Assembly: GCF_036850765.1 (NCBI RefSeq)
Contig: NC_089493.1
Span: 192,528,706 to 192,592,705 of the forward strand
Source: Saccopteryx bilineata
Taxonomy: Eukaryota; Chordata; Mammalia; Chiroptera; Emballonuridae
DNA: 64,000 nt
Reading direction: 5' to 3'
The position numbers and the translations under genes were made by a program. The notes under the pieces are model-generated. The model did no database searches, was not told where the DNA came from, and saw only the letters and a list, made by a program, of their open reading frames with translations. Shown one piece after another: positions 53,857 to 63,650 of the stretch. Numbering within the stretch: the stretch's first letter is position 1; each line of letters begins with the position of its first letter.

Positions 53857-55165
53857 TACTCTGGGTACATTCATCTTTATACCAATGCAGTCATAAAACA
53901 TAATTTTGAATACATTTTTATAGAATAAGGGGCCGTGAAGAAAAAAAGTCACGGTGTGGCCCTGACCATAGGAGGACACAGGCCCATCTTGGGAGAGAAA
54001 ATGGACAGTAAGATTCAGACCTGAGTCAGTCACTGAACATCCGGGTGCTGGAGCAGGAATTTGAACACAGGACCACGGGGTCCCTAAGATCCTTGTTTGT
54101 TGGTTTGGTAGTTTTCTCTAAGGGGCCTATCAAACCTCTATGTTCCAGTCTTCATGAAAGACTCAGATTTCTGGGTTCCTGTGGTCAGGAATTTAAAAGA
54201 CAGCCCCCTTCTATACCCTCCTCCCCACGGTGAGGTCACCCTCTTCATAGCACGGGTGGTCTAATGGGCAGAGCTGGGAGGAACCTTCCCCAGGGAATGT
54301 CTGCTCCAAAGACTCACTTAACAGATGGGCTCTGCGACTCAGCATGGGGGAGGGGGTGCTGCTCAGGGGTGGGGGGGGGGAGGGGAAGGCTGGGGCTGCG
54401 ACGAGCCCTCCCCCAGCTCCCGATTCATCATCCAGGCTCCCACTCCCACTCCACGTCATTTACGTTGAGCCCGAATTAGACAAGAACCTGACACTGTCCA
54501 GATGGAAAAGTCCCCCTGTTTTTGGCTGAAAATCTCCTTGCTCAGGGAACTATTGGGGGCGGGTGTGTGACAGCCGCCTAAGCCCTGCTGGAAACACCCC
54601 CCCCTCCCCCGGGTCAGAGATCGGCTTTCTCTCCTGCCCCCTCCTCTGCCCCATCCCACCTGTCCCCTCCAAACAGCTAGAGCTAGTCAAGGGGCCAGGC
54701 CCCCTTCCTCTCCTCGGGCTGGGGGCGGGCTAGCTGTGTCCATGCAAGGGTGGGCTGTTAGCGTAGGCAGTGATGGGGGGGACTTCTCACAGGCACCCTG
54801 ACCTGAAGACATCCCCCTTCGAGTTCCTAAAATCCCACATTTGTGCTCAATCAGAGCAGAAGGGCTCTTTACCGGGCATTTCCTTTAAAGGCAAAGAAGT
54901 GAATGGCTGTGTCATATCATCTTTCACTGTGGCCAAGTGCCTAGGCAGCATGGGGACGCTGAGGTTCTAAGAGCGTGTCCAGGAAGGGGGATGGGAAGCG
55001 TCATCACCGCCTCGGCCCCTCTATGGCCCTTGAGGGTCGACATCCTTGACCAGAGCAAGGAGCCAGGGATTCGGCCTAGGTTAAGGACAAGGCCTGTGTG
55101 TGTTGGGGTGGGGCATGTTGGGAGTCTTGGAAAACTGAGGTGAGAAAGGGAAGAGGTCAGTTGAA
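53857..55165. other. Unannotated unique sequence
   Basis: G-run at about 54369-54379 and C-run at about 54596-54606. No exon recognised. Confidence 0.4.
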
Positions 55166-55300
55166 TCCGTGGACAAAGAGGGTTGGGCGCTCCAGGCAGA
55201 AGGAACAGCATACGCAAAGGGAGGGCAAGCTCGTGGCGTGTTTGCAGAACAGCTGTGGCTTCAGGGGTGTGGGTGTGGGTTAGGGGGGTGTGGAGCTTGT
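55166..55300 (-). repeat. L2 LINE fragment (complement)
   Basis: GCGCTCCAGGCAGAAGGAAC, AGCATACGCAAAGGGAGGGC. Confidence 0.6.
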
Positions 55301-55451
55301 AGGCGGTCAGAAGGAATGCTGTATAGACTGACTTCCGATTCGGGAAGTCTGGGATTCAGAGCCCGGGCTGTCCGTGGTTTGGTAATCACAGGCTATATTC
55401 AGACCACTGACCCTGGGGCCATTGGTCCAGGGTAGGAGGAAAAGATGGTGT

Positions 55452-55640
55452 AGCTCCACATGGAGTCAGAAAGACCTGGATGCCAGTGCAGCTTGGCACT
55501 TGCTGGCTGTGTGCCCTTGGGCAAGTTACTTTGTCTCTCTGTGCCCCAGGCTCCTTGGAGGTAATACTAATATGCAATTTCCAAGGTGGTTATGAAAAAG
55601 ATCACCCATGCCTGATACGTAAGCAGGCACAAGCCACATC
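55452..55640 (+). repeat. MIR SINE
   Basis: GGAGTCAGAAAGACCTGGAT, TTGCTGGCTGTGTGCCCTTG, GGCAAGTTACTTTGTCTCTC. Confidence 0.87.
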
Positions 55641-55689
55641 TTTCCTTTCTTTCTCTCTCTACAAGGTGCTTTTGTCCCTTTGTATTAGC

Positions 55690-56100
55690 AAAATCACCGT
55701 AGCCAGAGGAATTAATCAGGTTAGCTTAATCATAAGAGACAGAAGCCAACTCCAACGGGCTTAAGGGAAAGCTGAAGAGGCTAGTGTCAAAGGGCCCGGC
55801 ACTGGAGGAGGCAGTGTGGGTGTTGGCCAATGAGCTCTGTTTCTTCCTCTCTTGGCCCATCAGCCTGTTTTCTCGTCCTGCTGCTGTGCCATCTCCAGGA
55901 AGCCAGGGCTGAGGTTCTCAGAAGCCTCTGCTCAGCCACCCGGGGAGGGAGAGTTGCTTCCTCCTGGTGACTGTAGCTCAGTCCCAGGGAAGGACTCTGA
56001 TTGGCCATGCTTGGGTCATGTGCCCATTCCTTGGCCAATCCCGCTGGCCTGGGATGGATGGAGTAATTTTAGTGGCCAGATCTATGGCCATGGGGGCACT
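55690..56100. repeat. Ancient interspersed repeat, family not named
   Basis: AGAAGCCAACTCCAACGGGC, GGACTCTGATTGGCCATGCT, TGGGTCATGTGCCCATTCCT. Probably the same family as 23430-23800 in the other orientation. Confidence 0.4.
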
Positions 56101-56873
56101 GATGATGATCAGAGCAATAGGAGCCCTGACTGGACAGAAAAAAACAACCAGCACAGGATAATTTTATAGGAGAGGAGCCCAAGCTATTCAGCTGGACGCC
56201 TAGTAAAGCCTTCCCTGCTCTGTGCAACTCTTCATCTCCAGTTCTTTCTTCTAGAACCTGCTCAGGTGTCCCTCCATTGCTGTGCACCCCTTGCCCCGGA
56301 CAGCACTGTCCACACTGAGCCGGCCCCTCCTAGGGGATCCTTGAGGCAGGACCAGACTCAGAACCTCCGTGGCCCTGATGCCCGGCCTCGGGCTAGACAC
56401 CGAGCAGGGTCTGAGCCCAAGCCTTCCCGGCCAGCATCCTGTAGCTTCACCATGGCCTCCATCTGAACCCACCCAGTTCTCCGCCCACCCAAGCCCTGCC
56501 TTCTCCTTGGGGACTGCTGCGTCCTCCGTCCTCCATCCTCCCGGTGGGGGAAGACGCCCAGCCCTTCCTTCCTCCTGAGTTCCCGAGGATCTGGCTGGAA
56601 TCCCCGGGGGGGGGGGGGCTGGCATCCCACGCCACACGGTTGCTTAGCCTGCCTGATGACGCTTTTTCTGGTTTCCCCTTGTTTGTTAAGTGGGAGGCTC
56701 ACAGATTGACGGGGATGCTTTATGTTCATGTGCCCCGGCGCGGGCCGGGAAGCCGCGGAGGGAAGAGCTGCAGCTGTTTCCACCGGGTTAGGGCCTAACC
56801 ATTAGGCAGACCTGGCTGACAACCAGCCGCTGACTCTCCCCGAGATGAGTCCCTGCAAACGAACCTAACACCG

Positions 56874-56880
<7 letters not shown>

Positions 56881-56920
<40 letters not shown>
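56881..56920. repeat. (TC)20 microsatellite
   Basis: Forty bases of uninterrupted TC. No SINE head is attached, so it is stand-alone. Confidence 0.96.
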
Positions 56921-56923
<3 letters not shown>

Positions 56924-57019
56924 CCTTTTCTTTTGGGTACTGTTTAAAAGAGAGTAATGTAAGTCTCAGATCCCCTCACATCATGTTAATGTTAAAGTAG
57001 GACTAAAAATAAATCTTGG

Positions 57020-57033
57020 GTTGCCATAGGAAC
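57020..57033 (+). promoter_or_regulatory. X-box-like RFX motif GTTGCCATAGGAAC
   Basis: Left half-site GTTGCC is perfect and the right half GGAAC is imperfect. A second GTTGCTAGG follows at about 57051. Confidence 0.3.
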
Positions 57034-57599
57034 CCTGACTGTTGCTAGGTTTAGTCTGTGGGGGATTGAGAGCCCTGCTTTTTCTGGCCCTGCTGGAAGG
57101 AGGCCTTTGTGGCTGTGCCACCAAGCACCTGGGAGGGGCCCCCAGGGCCTCGGCCCACCCCCACAGCCCCAGACTCACTAAAGGGGGCCTGGGAGCCAAC
57201 CCTCCGATGGGTGTCTGACGGGGCTTTGGGATGTGCCCCGGAGGGAGGACTGGGGCTCTGCAAGGCCCCTGAAGAGAAGTTTCCAAGAAGGAGGTGGAGA
57301 GGGAGAAAATAAAGGCAGAAAACAAGAGATGGAGGGAGGGCGGGCAGGTGGACAGGGAGAGTAAGGGCTGCTGCTCTCTGACCCAGAGCTGAGCCTGGGC
57401 CTGTCCATCCAGCCCTCTCCCAGGCTGGGTCTGCACCCATTCTGTGGGCCACGGGCCATTCTGGCCCTGTCCACCCTTGGCCCCCAGGGGACTTCCCCAC
57501 CTCTCTCTTTTGATTTGGGCTCACCAAGGGACACTGCCTGCCAACCCCTGACGGTATCCCGTGCATTGTGGGAGTCCCTGTGTCCCTGCTTGGTTAGCC

Positions 57600-57725
57600 T
57601 CATTTGCTGCAAAGCACGTGATCAAGAGCCAGGCAGACGGGGGTTCAAATCCAGCCTCAGCTCTTACAGCGGTGTGCCTTCCAGCAACTTCCCCACCTCC
57701 CTGGGCTTCAGTTTTCTCCTCAGCA
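57600..57725 (+). repeat. MIR SINE fragment
   Basis: GGGGTTCAAATCCAGCCTCA, GGGCTTCAGTTTTCTCCTCA. Confidence 0.75.
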
Positions 57726-58966
57726 GAAGGGGCTCGCCATGGGAGTGTGTGAGAGATGGGCAGCCCAGGGCCCCGGGCCTCGGACCCCCGGGCAGACCTG
57801 GCCGCCGTTGTGATGATCTGAGAACGGCCCTTTCTCTGCTGAGACAACCCTGGCTCACGTCCACTTCAGAGGGTCAGGTTCAGTTTGGCGGAGGTGGGGT
57901 TCTATTCCGGTAGCAGCAGATGGATAGATGCCAGGGTGTAGAGAGTCCCTCTGGGAAATCGGAAGGTAAGCTAAGCCTGGGGTTTTCGACCTGGAGCTGT
58001 CCCACAGGGTCCAGGCCCACCGGAGAGGCCGGGGGCCCCGTGTAGCTCAGACAGGATGCTTAGAGTAGCTGAACTTCTTGCCTCGTGTTTCTCAAACACT
58101 GTAGAGGGGTTCCTAGTGTGTCACAGCTTTTCTCGAACCCCTCTTTTCCTCTCTCACCTGTCCCCTCTAGGCCCCTCAGGGCCTCCGAGTCCCTCCCCCC
58201 CCCCAGTTCTCCCAGATTGGCATCACAGAACCACACCCAAAGAACTGAGCAGCACACCCATCCCGGGGAGAGGGGCGAGTGACCCTGTCTGTGCAGCCCC
58301 CAGGACGCAGGTGGGACCAGGAAACTGGGTCTCCAAAGCAGAGTTAACGTTGTCCTTGTTTGCCAAGGTGCCGCCAAAACGCCGGAAACCACAGGGTCTG
58401 GACCTTCGGGCCGAGGGGAGGAAGCAACTGAGCCGACAAGCTCAGAGGTTGTGTGGAGAGGGCCACAGGAGGGGCACTGTCACCCTCAGCCAGGAGGGAC
58501 CCAAGGCCATCAGTCCCTGACTTCGCTCTCCTGCCCCCTGCCAGCGCTGCCCATTGGGTAACCCAGCTGCAAGGCAAAGGACACGAAGGGCCTTTGATGA
58601 GGTCCAGACTGACCGGCACAGTGCAGTACCCTGCTGGGCAGGGAGGAAAGGGGGGCCCTGGAGAGACGAAGACCAGACATCCAAGCCAGGACACTCGAGT
58701 GGCCGGGACACTCAGACCTTTGTTATTTTTGCTTGGCACAGACAGCTGCTTGGCACAGACAACGAATAAGCGCAAAGACACAACGTTTAATAACGTTCAA
58801 TTCTTTACAATAAGATGTCCCCTTCAGAAAAAAAGAAAAGAAAAAAAGGAACCCCAAAATAGCCAAGCCCAAGATCACACCCTGGGAGGTTTTGGAAGAT
58901 AATACCATGTGTTGGACTGCTGAGAGGATCCCAGAAAAGGGCTCTGAGGATAGAAATCTCCGGGCA
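57726..58966. other. Unannotated unique sequence left of the minisatellite
   Basis: The frame 58056-58520 and its minus-strand partners are open together and show no domain. A-rich at 58830-58850. Confidence 0.4.
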
Positions 58967-59781
58967 CCGAACCCCCTACCTGCAGCACAGAGCCACCTAC
59001 CTGGAGCACAGAGCCACCTACCTGGAGCACAGAGCCTCCTACCTGGAGCACAGAGCCACCTACCTGGAGCACCGAGGCACCTACCTGGAGCACAGAGCCT
59101 CCTACCTGGAGCATAGAGCCACCTACCTGGAGCACCAAACCCCCTACCTGGAGCACCAAACCCCCTACCTGGAGCACCAAGCCACCTACCTGGAGCACAG
59201 AGCCACCTACCTGGAGCACAGAGCCACCTCCCTGGAGCACCGAGCCACCTACCTGGAGCACCAAGCCACCTACCTGGAGCACCAAACCCCCTACCTGGAG
59301 CACAGAGCCACCTACCTAGAGCATAGAGCCACCTACCTGGAGCACCGAACCCCCTACCTGGAGCACCGAGCCACCTACCTGGAGCACAGAGCCACCTACC
59401 TGGAGCACAGAGCCACCTCCCTGGAGCACCGAGCCACCTACCTGGAGCACAGAGCCTCCTACCTGGAGCATAGAGCCACCTACCTGGAGCACCAAACCCC
59501 CTACCTGGAGCACCAAACCCCCTACCTGGAGCACCAAGCCACCTACCTGGAGCACAGAGCCACCTACCTGGAGCACAGAGCCACCTCCCTGGAGCACCGA
59601 GCCACCTACCTGGAGCACCAAGCCACCTACCTGGAGCACCAAACCCCCTACCTGGAGCACAGAGCCACCTACCTGGAGCACCGAGCCACCTACCTAGAGC
59701 ATAGAGCCACCTACCTGGAGCACCGAACCCCCTACCTGGAGCACCGAGCCACCTACCTGGAGCACCAAGCCACCTCCCTGG
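58967..59781. repeat. 21-bp minisatellite, about 39 units, with higher-order structure
   Basis: The unit is CTACCTGGAGCA plus a variable 9-mer (CAGAGCCAC, CCAAACCCC, CCGAGCCAC, TAGAGCCAC or CAGAGCCTC). Blocks of variants repeat every 17 units (357 bp, e.g. GCATAGAGCC at 59111 and 59468) or 18 units (378 bp, e.g. TACCTAGA at 59313 and 59691). Because 21 is divisible by three, reading frames stay open throughout. The 358-aa minus-strand frame (58723-59799) is a heptad GRWLGAP-type repeat and is not taken as a gene. Minus-strand units carry CAGGTAG. Confidence 0.97.
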
Positions 59782-60690
59782 CACTCGGGAGAAACCCATT
59801 AACTGACAAGAGGCTGTCTAATCGTCGTTCATTTACATAGCCTAGTCTAAGGTCCCCACCTCCATATTCGCCCAATGAAATAAAAATAATGAATGCAATC
59901 TCCTGCAATTGTTTTTGAGCTTAATATTCTGCCTAGAACCTGGAGAGGGAAACGTAATTGGATTTTAAGCCACAACGTGAGAGAAGGTGAGAGCAGACAA
60001 CTCAAGTGTGGAAGGAGAAACTGCATTTACTCAGACCAACGGGGGAGGGTGGGGGTGGGAGTGGCTGGAGCCACAATGGCTCTGGGGGGGGGGGGGTGAG
60101 GGGGAGGTTTCCAATGAGTGAGCGGGGTTAATGAGGGTGGGCAATTGAGCAGGAAGCCCTTCTCCCCCCAGAGGAACAGGGGAGAACGGGAGACTGTGTC
60201 CCCGCGCACGTGCACACCAAAGGGACTTACGAATGGTTCAGATGAACTCAGCACAGCAAAATTGATTGAAATTTCATTTCTCCTAGCATATGGCTCATCC
60301 CGCTAGCCCCATGAGATGCTTTCGGGAGAGGAGGTTGCATGGTCAAATAACTCAGGGAAGAAACGCATGCAAGTCACGGGCTTACGAGGCGGCTGGAGAC
60401 CCTGAGAAGAAACACGGGCCTAATTCTTGTTTAACCCTGACAGTCCAGTTGCCATATTGAGCACAGAGCCTGTTGCCTTGATGGCTGTTTAAGATCCTGC
60501 CGCAATAGCCTTGAGCAGAGCTTCCAGGCCCAGCGGACGTTCCTGGATTGAACCCTCGACACGGAGGTCCCCTGCAGAGGAAGGATCTCTTTCTTTCGAA
60601 TGGGTGACATGGTCATACATAGCCTTAATAAGGGTACCTGTGACTCCACTTCTTCATGGGGCAAGGTCAGGTCCGGATGTTGGGGTTCAT
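59782..60690. other. Unannotated unique sequence
   Basis: G-run at about 60086-60097. Nothing else recognised. Confidence 0.4.
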
Positions 60691-60865
60691 TCATTCAGCC
60701 AACAGTCCCTGCGTGCCTATTGCGTGCCTGCCGCGTGTCTGCTGCGTGCCTACTGCGTGCCTGCTGCGTGCCTACTGCGTGCCTGCCGCGTGCCAGGTGC
60801 TGTTTCTAGGCACCTGAAATGTCAGAGCACAAAACAGATGAAAACCCCTAACCTGGAGGCACTTC
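60691..60865 (-). repeat. L2 3' end (complement) with expanded 11-bp repeat
   Basis: TTCATTCATTCAGCCAACAG, then seven 11-bp units of the form CCTACTGCGTG / CCTGCTGCGTG / CCTGCCGCGTG at about 60716-60793, then CCAGGTGCTGTTTCTAGGCA and GAGCACAAAACAGATGAAAA. The usual L2 phrase at this position occurs once. Here it is multiplied. Confidence 0.85.
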
Positions 60866-61003
60866 TGTTCCAGGGAGAGCCCTGTCCCCTCCTCCTTCCA
60901 CAGCCCTGTCACTCTGTGTGACCCGTCCCATCCTGTGGCCATCGCCGCTCAGGCCAGGTAGAGAGAGACACTTGACCCAGAAGAAGCAATCCAGAAGCTG
61001 AGT

Positions 61004-61199
61004 GGACTAGTCATTTTGCAGCCTTGGAGCCGGGCTGCCTGGGTTCAAGTTCTGACTTCCCTGCTCACCACGTGCTGAGTGATCCCAGGCAAGTGACTTA
61101 ATCACGCTGAGCTTCTATCCCTTCTATGATGAGAATAACAATAACCCCTACTTTGTAGGGTTATTCTGAGAATTAAATGAGAAAACCCACGTAGAGACT
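61004..61199 (+). repeat. MIR SINE
   Basis: CTGCCTGGGTTCAAGTTCTG, CAGGCAAGTGACTTAATCAC, GGTTATTCTGAGAATTAAAT. Its 3' end is interrupted by a family-B SINE. Confidence 0.87.
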
Positions 61200-61207
61200 T
61201 CAGACCC

Positions 61208-61430
61208 GGCCTGACCTGTGGTGGCGCAGTGGATAAAGCGTCGACCTGGAAATGCTGAGGTCGCCGGTTCGAAACCCTGGGCTTGCCTGGTCAAGGCACA
61301 TATGGGAGTTGATGCTTCTAGCTCCTCTCCCCTTCTCTCTCTCTGTCTCTCTGTCTCTCCTTCTCCTCTCTAAAATGAATAAAAAAAAATTAAAAAAAAC
61401 ACACACAAAAAAACAAACAAAAAAACCCAG
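61208..61430 (+). mobile_element. SINE family B (young)
   Basis: GGCCTGACCTGTGGTGGCGC, GATAAAGCGTCGACCTGGAA, B box GGTTCGAAACC, GTCAAGGCACATATGGGAGT, a (TC)n tract, AAAATGAATAAAAAAAAA and an A/C-rich extension. Perfect TSD GAGACTTCAGACCC (61194-61207, 61431-61444). Confidence 0.96.
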
Positions 61431-61444
61431 GAGACTTCAGACCC

Positions 61445-62904
61445 ATGGGGGCGTGCGTCTGCTGCTGGCGGTACTTCCTGCTCCCGAGTTCGAAGAGACT
61501 GGGTTGGTTGGCTGGGCCTTGGGGTCCAGTAAGGTCTGAGAACAGGGGCTGCCGTGTGGAGTCCCCAAAGGGCAGGCAGAGGGAGCAGATCTCCGAAGCA
61601 CATCCGAGAAACAGTGCAGGTGGGCCGGGGGTGGGGGGGCAGAGAGACAGCGAGGGCAGCACCTTTGTGGGGGACATTTCCCTGGGAGGGGGGGGGTTTA
61701 GTGGTCAGTGTCCCACGCTGCTCCCCACCTCCCTACTCATTTTCGTTATCTGGCCTGGATTCTCTGCTCCTGGTCACCCCTGACCAAGCTGAGGTGTCCT
61801 GAAAACCCAGCTCTAAATGTGGTGCTTATGCGAGCGGAGGCGCTGTGTGCAGCCACAGCCCCGACGAGGACGACGGAGCCTCCTTGGCCTGGCCTCCCCT
61901 CCCGCCTGGAGCCCTGTCGTCATGCGTCCCCGCCCCGGGGACAAGGGAAAGAGAGCAGGCCTTTGGAAGGCAGAAGAAAGGCCAAGGTGCCTCATCAGGG
62001 GGGACCCAGAGGCGCCCCATCCTCGGCTAGGCCTGAGGGAAGACGTCCAGAGCTAATTAGCGGCTCCCAGAGCCGCTTCCTGCGATTCTTCCAGGCTGGC
62101 GGGGTCACTCAGGGGAGCAGAAGACACCTGATGTTTCTTCCCCTGCTGGAGAGCGTGTCCCCATCCCACTCAGGAGAAGCCTGGACACAGCCCAGAAAAC
62201 CCCGGCTCTGTTCCCTCTTCCTGGAAGGCGGGCTGAGCAAGGCTGTGCCCTTCGTAACCCCGGAGGGTCATCTGATGCTTAGAAAAGGCGGGGAGGGCAC
62301 ACGGGGACAGCAGAGGCGTGACAGCGTGCAAGTGTGGGTGGAGTGGGCTGCAGGACTCACTGGACATTGGGTGGGATTGGGGGATACACCCAGAAAATGG
62401 CCTGGAATACAGTGAACAGTGGCCTGGGATGCCCTGCCAAGGAGTTGGGAGCCACTGCCGACAACCTTTAGGGGAGCGTGGCACTGTCTATCCTGTGTTT
62501 CGGGGGAGCTGTGCTGTGTGCAGCATGCGGAGCTCACCGATGACAGCTGTGGGTTAGTCACCAGAACAGGATATGGTGCAGAGGGCATGGCGTCACACAG
62601 GGACCCCAGTGAGGCCAGTGGAGATGTTGACCTCCAGCTCCTCCAGCCCCCCACCCACTCACACCATGTCAGCCTGCAGGTGCGGCTGGGTCGAGCACAC
62701 TGGCCCAGCTAGAAGCTCCTTGACCACGTCTGACTGGCCAGGGAGGGCGGGGACAGGGCAGAGAGAAGGGGAAGGACACACATTTATCCGTTCAATTCCG
62801 TTTGCATATCTGGGCTGAGCACTGAGCAGAGAGACAGACATACTTCAAGCTTCTCCTCCTCCTCCTTTTAAAAAATCTTCCAGCCCTTTCTGATACACAG
62901 GAAA
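61445..62904. other. Unannotated GC-rich unique sequence
   Basis: The 235-aa plus frame 61708-62415 overlaps several minus-strand frames and shows no domain or splice pattern that I recognise. I do not call it a gene. Confidence 0.4.
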
Positions 62905-63650
62905 GACAAGTCCAAGAGCTACTGTAACAAATGACCAAAAACTGGGTGGCTTAATAACAGGGAGCATATTCTCTTATAGTTCTAGAGCAGGGTCCCCATA
63001 CTACGGCCTGTGGGCCACATGCAGTCCCCTGAGGCCATTTATCGGGCCCCCACCGCACTTCCGGAAGGGGCACCTCTTTCATTGGTGGTCAGTGAGAGGA
63101 GCATAGTTCCCATTGAAATGCTGGTCAGTTTGTTGATTTAAATTTACTTGTTCTTTATTTTAAATATTGTATTTGTTCCCGTTTTGTTTTTTTACTTTAA
63201 AATAAGATATGTGCAGTGTGCATAGGGATTTGTTCATAGTTTTTTTTATAGTCCGGCCCTCCAACGGTCTGAGGGACAGTGAACTGGCCCCCTGTGTAAA
63301 AAGTTTGGGGACTCCTGTTCTAGAGGCTAGAAGTCGGAAGTCAAGGTGTCAGCCGGGCCACACTCTCTCTGACGGCTCTAGGGGCGGATTCTCCTCGCCC
63401 TGCTCTTAGTTCATGGTGTGGCTGGTCATCCTCAGAGCTCCTTGGCCCTGCTGCTCTGACCTCTGCCACGTAGCATCTTCCCTGCGTGTCTCTGTGTCTC
63501 ATCTCTTCCGATAAGGGGCGCCAGACATAGGATGAGGGCCCACTCTAATCGAGTAGGAGTCATCGTAACTTGATTACATCTGAAAAGATAACTATTCCCG
63601 AATAAGATTGCATTCACAACCCCTGGCAAAGGCAACATATATATCTTTTA
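62905..63650 (-). repeat. MLT1-type LTR (complement), split by a hAT MITE
   Basis: Left part: GAGCTACTGTAACAAATGAC, CAAAAACTGGGTGGCTTAAT. Right part: GGCTAGAAGTCGGAAGTCAA, CCTGCGTGTCTCTGTGTCTC, CGTAACTTGATTACATCTGA, GGGGAACACAATTATCCCAC. The two halves join across the MITE at 62988-63317. Confidence 0.87.
62988..63317 (+). mobile_element. hAT-type MITE, family 1, short form (330 bp)
   Basis: TIRs CAGGGTCCCCATACT and complement, with a perfect TSD TTCTAGAG (62980-62987, 63318-63325). Same GAGGAGCATAGTTCCC deletion junction as the copies at 14712 and 45459. It interrupts an MLT1 LTR. Confidence 0.94.

Larger units (their letters stand above)
56101..57599. other. Unannotated; (TC)20, an X-box-like motif and GC-rich parts
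   Basis: Possible L2 scrap at 56190-56280. G12 run at about 56607-56618. (TC)20 at 56881-56920. RFX-like site at 57020-57033. Frames on both strands at 56981-57612 are open together. Confidence 0.45.

Noticed and set aside
58967..59781. CRISPR-like array
   Set aside because: Units are contiguous 21-mers without unique spacers, in a mammalian genome. It is a minisatellite.
58723..59799. A 358-aa minus-strand open frame of GRWLGAP-type heptads ending in a hydrophobic tail
   Set aside because: The frame is open because the 21-bp minisatellite unit has no stop. A second minus-strand frame (LQVGGSV type) is also open over much of the array. No splice sites, no homology, and block structure at DNA level explain it.
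61708..62415. 235-aa plus-strand frame
   Set aside because: GC-rich region with overlapping open frames on the other strand. No recognised domain, and no exon boundaries in a sensible place.
21007..63650. Endogenous retrovirus
   Set aside because: Only old solo MLT1-type LTR relics are present. No gag, pol or env sequence was seen.
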